Positions 1 through 7,971 are shown, counted from the first letter of the stretch. The stretch: 52,816 nucleotides of DNA from Albidovulum sp. (GCA_030837825.1 JAUQYB010000087.1:1-52816); one strand, 5' to 3'. Notes: a model not told the origin generated them from the sequence alone. Numbers and translations: made by a program.

Positions 1-128
1 GTGGCTTTATGCTTGCCACGCAGCCGGTTGGCGACGATCGTGGCGAGGCGGCCCAGAACGACGCCCTCGGCGTCGATCAGGATCCACTTCTTCTCGATCT
101 CCGCCGGTTTCGCGGTATAGGTCTTCAT
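1..128 (-). CDS. rplM: 50S ribosomal protein L13, 5' part only
   Basis: The minus strand encodes 42 complete codons from an ATG at 128, beginning [15 protein letters not shown] and continuing with [17 protein letters not shown], which is the L13 N-terminus. L13 is an early-assembling large-subunit protein, normally co-transcribed with rpsI (S9). The rest of rplM and any rpsI lie beyond the window edge. A Shine-Dalgarno GAAGGG sits a few bases upstream of the ATG and falls inside an inverted repeat (see the leader entry). Identity is clear; the gene is truncated by the window and not necessarily in the genome. Confidence 0.95.
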   Translation of the reverse strand, partial: MKTYTAKPAEIEKKWILIDAEGVVLGRLATIVANRLRGKHKA

Positions 129-135
129 TGTCGGC

Positions 136-197
136 CCTTCGGGTTCGGGATCGTGGGCAGCCCGAAGGCCGCCCGGAAAACGGATGCGGGGTTTTCC
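136..197 (-). promoter_or_regulatory. rplM 5' leader with two stem-loops, one covering the ribosome binding site
   Basis: CCTTCGGG at 136-143 is perfectly complementary to CCCGAAGG at 161-168. On the rplM transcript the downstream arm contains the Shine-Dalgarno of rplM, so pairing would hide it. A second hairpin, GGAAAAC at 175-181 with GTTTTCC at 191-197 around a 9-nt loop, lies just upstream. Ribosomal-protein leaders often fold to allow autogenous repression. That role is inferred here; the complementarity is seen directly. Confidence 0.45.
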
Positions 198-214
198 CCG
201 ATCTGCGCCGACAG

Positions 215-290
215 GTCAAGATCGTTTGCAAAGATTTACCCAAGCAAATTCAAATAGTTAGAAAATAGGTATCAAAATACCCCATAGCCG
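215..290 (-). promoter_or_regulatory. AT-rich stretch, probable rplM promoter region
   Basis: This is the only clearly AT-rich block in the 297-bp gap between rplM and the next gene. It includes the inverted repeat GGTAT-CAAA-ATACC at about 267-280. On the minus strand several TTGNNT-like and TA-rich hexamers occur, but no pair with ideal 17-bp spacing stands out. It lies at a sensible distance upstream of rplM. The remainder of the gap (290-425) shows nothing recognisable. Confidence 0.3.
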
Positions 291-425
291 GCGACGAAAT
301 CGCGCGCCCGCCGCGCGCCGCGGACAGGCCGCGTGCCCGGACAGGATGGTGACAGCAGGGGCGTCCTGTGCTCTCTTGGCCCCGCAAAGAGCGACAGGAA
401 CCGCCCAGGACGGCACCGACACGAC

Positions 426-647
426 ATGACCACACCCGGCCACCAGAAACCACAGACCCCGCCGGTGCGGCGGCGCTGCCACCGCTGCCACGGATCGGGC
501 CGCGCGCCCTGCCAGATCTGCGGCGGCAGCGGGCAGGTGATGACCGGGACCGATGGCCTCGGCAGGCCGAAGTTCGACCGCTGCTCGGGCTGCTTCGGCC
601 TGAGGACCACGCGCTGCGCGGCCTGCGGCGGCGAAGGGTTTCTGTAA
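426..647 (+). CDS. small DnaJ-type CxxCxGxG zinc-finger protein
   Basis: This 73-residue protein is mostly cysteine-pair motifs: CHRCHGSG (18-25), CQICGGSG (29-36), CSGCFGLR (53-60) and CAACGGEG (64-71). The pattern matches the zinc-binding cysteine-rich domain of DnaJ, with no J domain and no C-terminal substrate domains. The third motif has lost its final glycine. Pairs 1+4 and 2+3 would bind two zinc ions if it folds as in DnaJ. I chose the ATG at 426 because conserved sequence starts soon after it; a GTG at 333 would add 31 low-information residues. No strong ribosome binding site is visible. The function is unknown; a thiol/zinc chaperone role is inference. Confidence 0.7.
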   Translation: MTTPGHQKPQTPPVRRRCHRCHGSGRAPCQICGGSGQVMTGTDGLGRPKFDRCSGCFGLRTTRCAACGGEGFL

Positions 648-829
648 CCCGGCGCGGCCGCCATCCCGACACCATCGGCGGGCCATCGCCGATCCCGGTT
701 TCGTGACCGGCGCCCCCGGGCGCAAACGGGGCGTAAAGGCGTAGACTGCACGGCGCCGGCCCCGTCTTCGTCATCCCGGTCTTCACCGTCCCAGTCCCCG
801 CCGGCCCTCGAGCGAACAGGAGGAACGAC

Positions 830-1183
830 ATGAATGCGAACACTCTGCGCGCGGCACTCGCGGTCCTTGCCGTCTGCGGCACCGCCCCCGCGGCTCTGGC
901 CCAGGAAATGCTGACCGATGCCAACGGCATGACGCTTTACACCTTCGATGCGGACACCGGCGGCACCCCAACCTGCTATGACGACTGCGCCGCCAAATGG
1001 CCGCCCTATCTGGCCAACGAGGGCGACGCCATGAAGGAGGGCTGGGCGACGGTCGAGCGCACCGACGGCACCAAGCAATGGACCTATGACGGCAAGCCGG
1101 TCTATTTCTACGCCGAAGACAAGGCCAAGGGCGACATGGCCGGCGACGGCATGGGCGGCAAGTGGCATGTGATCAAGGAATAG
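830..1183 (+). CDS. secreted protein with YxFWxxD-type repeats (COG4315 family)
   Basis: The protein has 117 residues with an N-terminal signal peptide (hydrophobic 6-23, cleavage after AALAQ near 25). Two repeats follow: GMTLYTFDADTGGTPTCYDD with a downstream C..CAAKWPP, and then a QWTYDGKPVYFYAEDKAKGD segment. This is the pattern of the 'secreted repeat of unknown function' family, found as periplasmic proteins or lipoproteins. There is no lipobox, so it should be soluble and periplasmic. The paired cysteines in the first repeat could form a disulphide. A strong ribosome binding site (AGGAGG) precedes the ATG. The molecular role of the family is not established. Confidence 0.85.
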   Translation: MNANTLRAALAVLAVCGTAPAALAQEMLTDANGMTLYTFDADTGGTPTCYDDCAAKWPPYLANEGDAMKEGWATVERTDGTKQWTYDGKPVYFYAEDKAKGDMAGDGMGGKWHVIKE

Positions 1184-1283
1184 GCCGCCGGGCGCAGGCT
1201 GTGCCGTAGCCGGTGCATCCTGCCTCCGATCCGCCCGCACTCCCGCCCCCGCACTTCCGCGGCGCCGCCCCGATGCGGCGCCG

Positions 1284-1706
1284 TCACCGGTTGGGCGGAA
1301 TCGAATAGGTCATGCTGGCCCGCGCCACCGGCTCCTCCCGCCCTTCGGACCGGACCATCACCTCTCCCACCACCAGCACCCGGCCGAGCTTGAGAAGCCG
1401 CGCGCTACCGATCAGGTCGCGCCCCGCTTCCGGCTTGCGCAAGAAGTCGATGCTGGCGCCGGTGGTGACGGCGAGCGCCACCGGCCCGATCCGCGCCAGA
1501 AGCGCGAGATAGACCGCCACGTCCGCCAGCGCGAAGATGGTCGGCCCCGAAACCGTGCCGCCCGGCCTGAGGTGGCGATCGGCGACGCAGAGCCGCATCT
1601 CGATCCCCTCCGGGGTCAGCCGCTCGATGCGGAAATCGCCGCTCACCTGGGGAAATTCCCGCGCCAGGAATCCGGCCAGCTCCGCCTCGGTCATCACCGC
1701 CTGCAT
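1284..1706 (-). CDS. PaaI-family hotdog thioesterase
   Basis: This 140-residue protein has the hotdog-fold pattern of PaaI/YbgC-like acyl-CoA thioesterases. An N-terminal helix is followed by HLRPGGTVSGPTIFALADVA (about 45-64), which holds the central helix with the usual Asp (residue 62), and by GASIDFLRKPEAGRDL (83-98), the CoA-side strand. It probably hydrolyses an acyl-CoA; the substrate cannot be read from sequence. The ATG at 1706 has GGAGAGG close upstream; a second ATG four codons in lacks one. It is divergent from the enoyl-CoA hydratase-like gene with 55 bp between them, so the two may share control and an acyl-CoA theme. Confidence 0.85.
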   Translation of the reverse strand: MQAVMTEAELAGFLAREFPQVSGDFRIERLTPEGIEMRLCVADRHLRPGGTVSGPTIFALADVAVYLALLARIGPVALAVTTGASIDFLRKPEAGRDLIGSARLLKLGRVLVVGEVMVRSEGREEPVARASMTYSIPPNR

Positions 1707-1761
1707 CTTCCCTCTCCCGCAGCCTCGGCCTAAGCTTCCCGCAAAGGGAGGGAATGGCAAG

Positions 1762-2547
1762 ATGAGCGATCTTCTTCTGCGCGAGGACGCGGGCGGCATC
1801 GCCACGTTGACGCTGAACGCGCCGGCAAGCCTCAATGCGCTCTCCGACGCGATGCTGGCCGCACTCAAGGCGGAATTCACCCGGCTGGCCGAGGATCGCG
1901 CCACCCGTGTGGTGATCCTCAGGGGCGCGGGCAAGGCCTTCTGCGCCGGCCACGACCTGAAGGAGATGCAGGCCGGCCGGGCCGCGCCCGACAAGGGCCG
2001 GGCCTATTTCGCCGGTCTCTTCGCGGCTTGCGCCGAGGTGATGCAGATGATCCCCGCCCTACCCCAGCCGGTGATCGCCGAGGTCCACGGCATCGCCACC
2101 GCCGCGGGCTGCCAGTTGGTCGCCAGTTGCGATATGGCGGTCGCGGCCGAGGGCACGCGGTTCGGCGTCAACGGCGTCAACATCGGGCTCTTCTGCTCCA
2201 CCCCGATGGTGGCGCTTTCCCGCAACGTGCCGCGCAAGGTGGCCTTCGAGATGCTGACGACCGGCGCCTTCATCGACACCGACCGGGCGCTGGCCGCGGG
2301 CCTGATCAACCGGGCGGTGCCGTCGCAGGCGCTCGGCCCCGAGACGCGCGCACTGGCCGAGACCGTTGCCGCCAAGCTCACCGCCGCGGTGAAGATCGGC
2401 AAGCGTGCCTTCTACGACCAGATCGAGATGACCCGCGCCGAGGCTTACGACCACGCCGCCGGGGTGATGGTGGAAAACATGCTCTGGCGCGACACCGAGG
2501 AAGGGATCGCGGCCTTCCTCGACAAGCGCAAGCCCGACTGGGCCTGA
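1762..2547 (+). CDS. enoyl-CoA hydratase/isomerase family protein, ECHDC3-like
   Basis: This is a 261-residue crotonase-fold protein. The oxyanion-hole region is GAGKAFCAGHDLKEMQAG (about 58-75), and the second oxyanion loop is IATAAGCQLVASCDMAVAA. It continues with NIGLFCSTPMVALSRNVPRK, the signature of the ECHDC3-like subgroup. At the two positions that are catalytic glutamates in hydratases (rat Glu144 and Glu164) it carries Gln (in GCQLV) and a non-acidic residue (in GVNIGLF). Classical hydratase activity is therefore doubtful. The ATG at 1762 has GGGAGGG upstream; a longer in-frame extension would run into the divergent thioesterase gene. It ends 4 bp from the convergent MFS gene. Confidence 0.85.
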   Translation: MSDLLLREDAGGIATLTLNAPASLNALSDAMLAALKAEFTRLAEDRATRVVILRGAGKAFCAGHDLKEMQAGRAAPDKGRAYFAGLFAACAEVMQMIPALPQPVIAEVHGIATAAGCQLVASCDMAVAAEGTRFGVNGVNIGLFCSTPMVALSRNVPRKVAFEMLTTGAFIDTDRALAAGLINRAVPSQALGPETRALAETVAAKLTAAVKIGKRAFYDQIEMTRAEAYDHAAGVMVENMLWRDTEEGIAAFLDKRKPDWA

Positions 2548-2551
2548 CGCG

Positions 2552-3730
2552 TCAGATGCCGCGGCCGGCGAGCCAGAGCGTTCCGGCGAAGGCGAGAAGT
2601 GCGAAGCAGAGAGTCGCCGCCAAGAGGAGCGGCACCCCGCCCCAGCCGATCAGCAGCGCGCCGAGATAGGGCGCTGCGGCCGAGGCGGAGAGCGGCGCGG
2701 TGGCGAGCGCGCCCGACACCGCGCCGAAGTTCTCGCGCCCCAGCGCCTCGGCGATGAGAAGCGGCCGTAGGATCGAGGCGATGCCGATCGAGGCCCCCTG
2801 GAACACCGCATAGGCGAACATCAGCACCGGCTGGCCGGCGGCAAGAAGGAGCGCCGCACTCGCCACCGCGAGGCCGAGCGTGATGACGCGGGCGGCGCGG
2901 CCCGAGCCGATCCGGTCGGCGCCGACCATCAGGAAGAGCCGCCCCGCCACCTGCATCGGCCCCACCGAGGAGGCGACGACGACGGCGAGCGTCGTCCCCG
3001 CGCCGCGGTCCTCCATGATCGGCAGGGCAAAGCTCACCAGCATCATGTGGCCGCCGATCATCAGCGCGAAGATCGCGGCGAGCACCCAGAACTCCGGCTT
3101 GGCGATCGCCGTCCGCACCGCACCCTTCGGGGTCTCGACCATCGCAGGCCCGCGGCGCTGGCCGCGGCGCAGAAGCTGTGCGCCGTAAAGGTTGGCCGGC
3201 ACCGTGATCGCCAGTTGCAGGAGGGCGAAGACGCCGAGCGCCCCGTGCCAGCCGAGGGCCGCCCCCGCCCAGGCGCCCACCGGAAAGGCGAGCGAGGAGG
3301 CGAAGCCGGCAAGGACGGTGATGCGGATGATCGCGCCCCGCGCCTCGCCGCCGAGCCGGCGGGTGAGGAAGGCGAAGCAGGTCTCGTAGAGGCTGCCCGC
3401 CTGGCCGAGGCCGACCAGCGCCCAGCAGGCCAGCCACGCCGCATGGCTGCCGACCCCGGACAGCGTCAGAAGCCCCGCCGCGCCAAGCGCTGCCGCCCAG
3501 GCAAGCAGCGCCGCGCCGTGGCCGGCGTCGACCAGCCGGCCGGAGACCGGCGCCAGCACCGCCGAGACCAGAAGCGCGAGCGTCGGGCCGAGCGCCAGCT
3601 CCGCCCGGCTCCAGCCGCTGCCGTCGAGAAGCGCGGGCAGGATGCCCCCGAAGGAGAACACCAGCGTGGCGAAGCCGAGCGTCTGCCCGACCGCCAGCAC
3701 CCAGACCCCCAACCTCTCGTCGCGGCTCAT
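2552..3730 (-). CDS. MFS transporter
   Basis: This is a 392-residue, strongly hydrophobic protein with about 12 predicted membrane segments in two halves, separated by a basic cytoplasmic loop (RRGQRRGPAMVETPKGA, about 190-206). The N-terminal half has the loop GRLVDAG, a degenerate form of the MFS A-motif. The substrate is unknown. It is the last gene of a minus-strand run after heme A synthase and the M32 peptidase, starting 3 bp after the peptidase stop, so it is probably co-transcribed. The arrangement might suggest export or uptake linked to peptide or amino-acid products, but that is speculation. Confidence 0.85.
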   Translation of the reverse strand: MSRDERLGVWVLAVGQTLGFATLVFSFGGILPALLDGSGWSRAELALGPTLALLVSAVLAPVSGRLVDAGHGAALLAWAAALGAAGLLTLSGVGSHAAWLACWALVGLGQAGSLYETCFAFLTRRLGGEARGAIIRITVLAGFASSLAFPVGAWAGAALGWHGALGVFALLQLAITVPANLYGAQLLRRGQRRGPAMVETPKGAVRTAIAKPEFWVLAAIFALMIGGHMMLVSFALPIMEDRGAGTTLAVVVASSVGPMQVAGRLFLMVGADRIGSGRAARVITLGLAVASAALLLAAGQPVLMFAYAVFQGASIGIASILRPLLIAEALGRENFGAVSGALATAPLSASAAAPYLGALLIGWGGVPLLLAATLCFALLAFAGTLWLAGRGI

Positions 3731-3733
3731 GGT

Positions 3734-5218
3734 TCAGAGCGCGTAGATCGCACGGAACTTCGCCTCGAGATAGTCGAGAAGCGGCCCCTCGTCCGGCGGG
3801 AAGCCGCAGGCGCGCCCGATCAGGTCGGCAGGCCCGAGAAGACCGCCGAAACGCTGGACCTTCTCGCGCAGCCAGTCGGTCGCCGGCCGCGCGTCGCCCT
3901 TCTCCAGCGCCGCATCGAGGTCGGGCAGGTCGGCGCGCATCGCCTTGTGCAGGCAGCCGGCATAGACGTTGCCGAGCGTGTAGGTGGGGAAGTAGCCGAA
4001 GAGCCCGACCGACCAGTGCACGTCCTGGAGCATCCCGTGCGCCGGCCGGTCCACCGCCACGCCGAAGTCCCTGGCGAAGCGGGTGTTCCAGGCATCCTCG
4101 AGGTCGGACACCGCAAGCCGGCCGGCGAACAGGTCGCGCTCCAGGTCGAAGCGCATCATGATGTGCAGGTTGTAATGCACCTCGTCGGCCTCGGTGCGGA
4201 CAAAGCCCGACTGGACCCGGTTCACGGTGCGGTAGAACTCGCCCGGCGAGGCGATGCCGAAATCGCCGAAGACCGCGCGCATCTGGCCGTGAAGCCAGTG
4301 GCTGAAGGCGCGGCTGCGGCCGAGCTGGTTTTCGTAGATCCGGCTCTGGCTTTCGTGCACGCCCATCGACACGCCGGCGCCGAGCGGGGTGAGAAGATGC
4401 GCCTGGTCGATCGCCTGTTCATAGGCAGCGTGGCCGACCTCGTGGATCGTCGAATAGAAGCAGTTGAAGGGCTCTGCCTCCACCACCCGCGTGGTGATCC
4501 GAACGTCGTTGCCGGAGCCTGCCGAGAACGGATGCACCGCCAGGTCGAGCCGCCCGCGGGTCCAGTCGTAGCCGAAGGCGGTGGCGAGATCACGGGCAAG
4601 CCCGAGTTGCCGCACCTCGGCGAAATGGCCCGCGAGCGGTGCGGGATGGCGGTCGGCACCCAGGATCGCCTCGCGCAACGCCACCAGCCGCGGCCGCATC
4701 CGGTCGAAGATCGCGGCGATTCCCCCGGCCGTCGCCTCCGGTTCGTAGTCATCGAGAAGCGCGTCGTAGGGGTCGCCCTGCCCGTATCCGGAAGCCGCCA
4801 GCGCCTGCCCCTTTTCGTGCACCAGCGCCACCACCCGCTCCAGCGTCGGCAGGAAATGCGCGACGTCGTCTCTCGCCCGCGCCTCGGCCCAGATGCCCTG
4901 GGCGACGCTGGTGACGCGCGCGATCTCTGAGGCGAGCCCGGCGGGAACCGCCGCGTTGCGCCCGTAGGCGCGGGCGATCAGCGAAAGCGCCCGCGCCCCC
5001 GCTGCATCCGGGGCCTCGGCGCGGGTGAGCCAGTCGCCCACGCGCGGATCGGTGCGCCGGGCATGCAGCACGCCCTCGATCGCGGCCATCTCCTCGCCGC
5101 GCTGGTGGGCGGCGCCGGCGGGCATCATCGTCTCCTGGTCCCAGCCGAGCCGGCCGGCGATCTGCGCCAGCGCCTCGGTCTCGCGCTGAAACGCCATCAC
5201 GTCCTGGTATGCGGTCAT
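3734..5218 (-). CDS. M32 family metallocarboxypeptidase (carboxypeptidase Taq type)
   Basis: This 494-residue zinc carboxypeptidase releases C-terminal amino acids from peptides in the cytoplasm. All M32 hallmarks are visible: HPF (229-231), DVRITTR (238-244, the DxRxT motif), the zinc motif HEVGH (259-263), HESQSR about 40 residues on, and the RTEAD motif (IRxxAD equivalent). Length is typical of the family. The ATG overlaps the stop of the upstream heme A synthase gene in ATGA, which indicates translational coupling. The open frame continues far upstream only because of high GC; that part is antisense or out of frame to the heme synthase. Confidence 0.95.
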   Translation of the reverse strand: MTAYQDVMAFQRETEALAQIAGRLGWDQETMMPAGAAHQRGEEMAAIEGVLHARRTDPRVGDWLTRAEAPDAAGARALSLIARAYGRNAAVPAGLASEIARVTSVAQGIWAEARARDDVAHFLPTLERVVALVHEKGQALAASGYGQGDPYDALLDDYEPEATAGGIAAIFDRMRPRLVALREAILGADRHPAPLAGHFAEVRQLGLARDLATAFGYDWTRGRLDLAVHPFSAGSGNDVRITTRVVEAEPFNCFYSTIHEVGHAAYEQAIDQAHLLTPLGAGVSMGVHESQSRIYENQLGRSRAFSHWLHGQMRAVFGDFGIASPGEFYRTVNRVQSGFVRTEADEVHYNLHIMMRFDLERDLFAGRLAVSDLEDAWNTRFARDFGVAVDRPAHGMLQDVHWSVGLFGYFPTYTLGNVYAGCLHKAMRADLPDLDAALEKGDARPATDWLREKVQRFGGLLGPADLIGRACGFPPDEGPLLDYLEAKFRAIYAL

Positions 5219-6369
5219 CTCGCCCCCCGGATCGAGGCGACGACCGGATACTGCGCCCGGTGGCGGGCCCGCAGGATCATCACCCAGACCGCGACCGCGC
5301 CCAACTGGTGGAGTAGCCCCAGCGACAGCGGCGCGGCATGAAGGACGGTGACGATGCCAAGGACGACCTGGCCGAAGACCGCCACCCCGGCCCAGGCGAA
5401 CCCCCCGCGCGTCGCCGGATGGGCCGAGCGGCGGGCGCGCGCCCAGGCGAAGATGGCCAGCGCCAGAAGCAGGTAGCCCGCGATCCGGTGGACGAACTGC
5501 ACCAGCCCGGGGTTCTCGAAGAAGGCGAGGATTTTCGACCCGCCCCCGGGCAGGTAGAAGGCATCGGCCGGAAAGAAGCTTTCGCCCATCAGCGGCCAGG
5601 TCGGGAAGGCCCGGCCGGCGTCGATCCCGGCGACCAGCGCGCCGAGCAGGATCTGCAGGAAGGCGAGGTGCATCAGCCCGGTGGCGAGCGGGACGAGCCG
5701 CCCCTCTCGCGCGCGCCGCGCCTGGAGAAGCGCCGGCTCGCTTCGCGACAGCGAGAGCATGTCCCAGGCGATGAAGCCGAGAATGGCGAAGGCGAGGCCA
5801 AGGTGGATGGCGAGCCGGTAGGAGGCGACATCGACCATCCGCCCGGTCAGCCCCGACGCCACCATCCACCAGCCGATCGCGCCCTGGAGCGCGCCGAGCC
5901 CGCCGAGCAGGAGAAGCCGTCCCCTCCAGCCGGGCGGAATCCGCCGCGTCGCCCAGAAGAAGGCGAAGCCCGCCGCCCAGACGAGGCCGATCACCCGGCC
6001 GAGCTGGCGATGGCCCCATTCCCACCAGTAGATCGTCTTGAACGCGTCGAGCCCCATCTGCTGGTTCTGCAACTGGAACTCGGGGCTCGCCTGGTATTTG
6101 GCATATTCCGCCTGCCAGTCAGCCTCGGTCATCGGCGGCAGCGCTCCGGTGACGGGGCGCCATTCGGTGATCGACAGGCCGCTGTCGGTCAGCCGCGTCA
6201 GCCCGCCCACGGCGATCATCGCCACGACGAGCACGAAGAGGACGGCAAGCCAGGCCCGGATCCCACCCCGCGCGCCGCCGCGGCCGGCGTCGATCATGCC
6301 ACCCTTCGGCGCCTCGGCGCGGGGCGCTTCCTGGCCGACCTCCTCGAAGATGCTGCGCTTGCCCGCCAT
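5215..6369 (-). CDS. ctaA: heme A synthase (COX15/CtaA)
   Basis: This 384-residue integral membrane enzyme oxidises the C8 methyl of heme O to give heme A for aa3-type cytochrome oxidase. The N-terminal cytoplasmic tail MAGKRSIFEEV is followed by TM1 and the family motif GGLTRLTDSGLSITEWRPV. The segment IYWWEWGHRQLGRVIG contains conserved histidine-ligand sequence, as does the later FVHRIAGY. About eight membrane helices can be seen. I chose the ATG at 6369 because GAGG lies just upstream; a GTG at 6399 would add ten residues. It is first in a probable operon with the M32 peptidase (4-bp overlap) and the MFS gene. Confidence 0.93.
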   Translation of the reverse strand: MAGKRSIFEEVGQEAPRAEAPKGGMIDAGRGGARGGIRAWLAVLFVLVVAMIAVGGLTRLTDSGLSITEWRPVTGALPPMTEADWQAEYAKYQASPEFQLQNQQMGLDAFKTIYWWEWGHRQLGRVIGLVWAAGFAFFWATRRIPPGWRGRLLLLGGLGALQGAIGWWMVASGLTGRMVDVASYRLAIHLGLAFAILGFIAWDMLSLSRSEPALLQARRAREGRLVPLATGLMHLAFLQILLGALVAGIDAGRAFPTWPLMGESFFPADAFYLPGGGSKILAFFENPGLVQFVHRIAGYLLLALAIFAWARARRSAHPATRGGFAWAGVAVFGQVVLGIVTVLHAAPLSLGLLHQLGAVAVWVMILRARHRAQYPVVASIRGAR

Positions 6370-6456
6370 CGGCGCCTCTGTCCTTCCGCGGGCGGACACT
6401 AGGCCGGAGGCCGGCCGCCTTCAAGAGCGGCCGGGCCTGCCCGGCGCCCTGCCCGC

Positions 6457-7206
6457 CTACGGGTCGCGCCGCCGCAGGAGCTGGCGGAGCATCCCGTGGA
6501 GCGTCTGCACGTCGGCGCGGGTCAGCGGCATCCGGCTCCAGAGGTTGCGGAGGTTGAGCTTCATGCCCTCGGCCTTGGTCTCGGGGAAGAAGAACCCGGC
6601 CGCGTCCAGCCGCTCCTCGAAATGATCGCCGAGCTTTTCGACCTCGACCGCACTGGCGAGATCCGTCCCGGCAAGCGCCAGCACCTCCGGCGCCGCCGCC
6701 GCCCCCTGCCGGCCCCATTCGTAGGCGCAGAGCAGCACCGCCTGCGCGAGGTTCAGCGAGGGGAACGCGGGGTTGACCGGCACCGAGATGATCGCATTCG
6801 CCCGCGCCACGTCCTCGTTTTCCAGGCCGGCGCGTTCGGGGCCGAAAAGCACGGCGACCCTCTGCCCCGCGGCAGACAGCGCGCGGGCGTGGTCCATCGC
6901 GCGCTCGGGCGTCATCACCGGCTTGGTCAGGTCGCGACCCCGCGCGGTGGTGGCGAAGACGAAGGCGCAATCCGCCACCGCCTCGGGCAGCGTCGGGAAA
7001 ACGCCGGCATGGTCGAGCACCCTTCCCGCGGCGCCGGAGGCCATCGCGACGGCGCGCGGATTGGGCCAGCCGTCGCGCGGATCGACCATCCGCATCCGGG
7101 CGAGGCCGAAGTTCAGCATCGCGCGGGCCGCCGCGCCGATGTTCTCGCCCATCTGCGGACGGACGAGGACGAAGACGGGCTGAAGCGGCGGCGTGTCGGT
7201 CGGCAT
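6457..7206 (-). CDS. trmJ: tRNA/rRNA 2'-O-methyltransferase, TrmJ/TrmH group 1 (SPOUT)
   Basis: The protein has 249 residues. SPOUT-family features are PVFVLVRPQMGENIGAAARA (10-29), the N-terminal RNA/SAM fold with conserved Asn and Arg, and the knot motifs VAVLFGPERAGLENEDV and ISVPVNPAFPSLNLAQAVLL (SLNLAQAV). A C-terminal helical extension follows, as in TrmJ, which 2'-O-methylates position 32 of tRNAs. Specificity within the family is inferred. The ATG at 7206 has no Shine-Dalgarno, and a good promoter sits so close that the transcript may start at the ATG (see the promoter entry). Confidence 0.85.
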   Translation of the reverse strand: MPTDTPPLQPVFVLVRPQMGENIGAAARAMLNFGLARMRMVDPRDGWPNPRAVAMASGAAGRVLDHAGVFPTLPEAVADCAFVFATTARGRDLTKPVMTPERAMDHARALSAAGQRVAVLFGPERAGLENEDVARANAIISVPVNPAFPSLNLAQAVLLCAYEWGRQGAAAAPEVLALAGTDLASAVEVEKLGDHFEERLDAAGFFFPETKAEGMKLNLRNLWSRMPLTRADVQTLHGMLRQLLRRRDP

Positions 7207-7212
7207 GCCGGC

Positions 7213-7241
7213 CTGATACGCGCTTGCGCATGAGGCGGCAA
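7213..7241 (-). promoter_or_regulatory. probable sigma-70 promoter of trmJ, giving a leaderless transcript
   Basis: On the minus strand, TTGCCG (7241-7236) and TATCAG (7218-7213) are separated by exactly 17 bp. The -10 element ends 6 bases before the trmJ ATG, so the expected start of transcription is at or within a base or two of that codon. The absence of a ribosome binding site for trmJ fits this. The sequence match is direct; promoter activity is inferred. Confidence 0.5.
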
Positions 7242-7347
7242 GCGGCCCCCCTCCCGGCCGGCCCCGTAGCCAAACCCTCTGATCTGCGCTAAGGCGGGCC
7301 CGCACTACCGATGCCACCAACCGCGCCACCGCCTCCCGGAGCCTTGC

Positions 7348-7968
7348 ATGGCCGCTGAAGACCGCCCGCAGATCTACCTCATCACCCCGCCCGGCCTCGA
7401 CCTCGAGTCGTTCCCCGACCGTCTCGCCCGCGTCCTCGACGGGGTCGACGTGGCCTGCCTGCGCTTCGGCCTTGCCACAAGCGACGCAGACCATATCGGC
7501 CGCGCCGCCGACGCGCTGCGCGCGGTCGCGCATGACCGCGATGTGGCGGTGGTGGCGGAAACGCATCTCCAGATCGCCGAACGCCACGGGCTCGACGGCG
7601 TGCATCTGACCAATGGCGCCCGCAATGTGCGCGCCGCGCGCAAGGCGCTGGGGTCCGACGCCATCGTCGGCGCCTTCTGCGGCACGACCCGTCACGAGGG
7701 GATGAACGCGGCCGAGGCCGGGGCGGACTACGTGGCCTTCGGGCCGGCCGGCGAGACGCTTCTCGGCACCGGCGCGCGGGCCGACCGCGATCTTTTCGCC
7801 TGGTGGTCGGAGATGATCGAGGTGCCGGTGGTGGCCGAGGGCGGGTTGACCCTGGCGCTGGTGGCCGATCTCGCCCCAGTGACGGATTTCCTCGGCATCG
7901 GGCCGGAAATCTGGGGGACGGACGATCCCCTTGCCGCGCTCCGCGCTCTCCTCGCCCCGCTCGGCTGA
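7348..7968 (+). CDS. thiamine phosphate synthase (ThiE/TenI) family protein
   Basis: This is a 206-residue TIM-barrel protein of the ThiE/TenI family. It begins with strand 1 YLITPPG, then has GVDVACLRFG and AVVAETHLQIAERHGLDGVHL (here shortened to GLDGVHLTNG), AGADYVAFGPAGET and the phosphate-binding loop VVAEGGLTLALV. Canonical ThiE carries further diphosphate-binding and catalytic residues that are not clearly all present. It may make thiamine phosphate, or be a TenI-like relative. GGAG precedes the ATG. It stands alone on the plus strand, divergent from trmJ and ending 3 bp from the convergent olsA. Confidence 0.75.
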   Translation: MAAEDRPQIYLITPPGLDLESFPDRLARVLDGVDVACLRFGLATSDADHIGRAADALRAVAHDRDVAVVAETHLQIAERHGLDGVHLTNGARNVRAARKALGSDAIVGAFCGTTRHEGMNAAEAGADYVAFGPAGETLLGTGARADRDLFAWWSEMIEVPVVAEGGLTLALVADLAPVTDFLGIGPEIWGTDDPLAALRALLAPLG

Positions 7969-7971
7969 GCG

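Noticed and set aside
250..1240. Long minus-strand frames over the zinc-finger and secreted-repeat genes
   Set aside because: The plus-strand proteins have clear families; the minus frames are Arg/Pro/Ala-rich and overlap one another.
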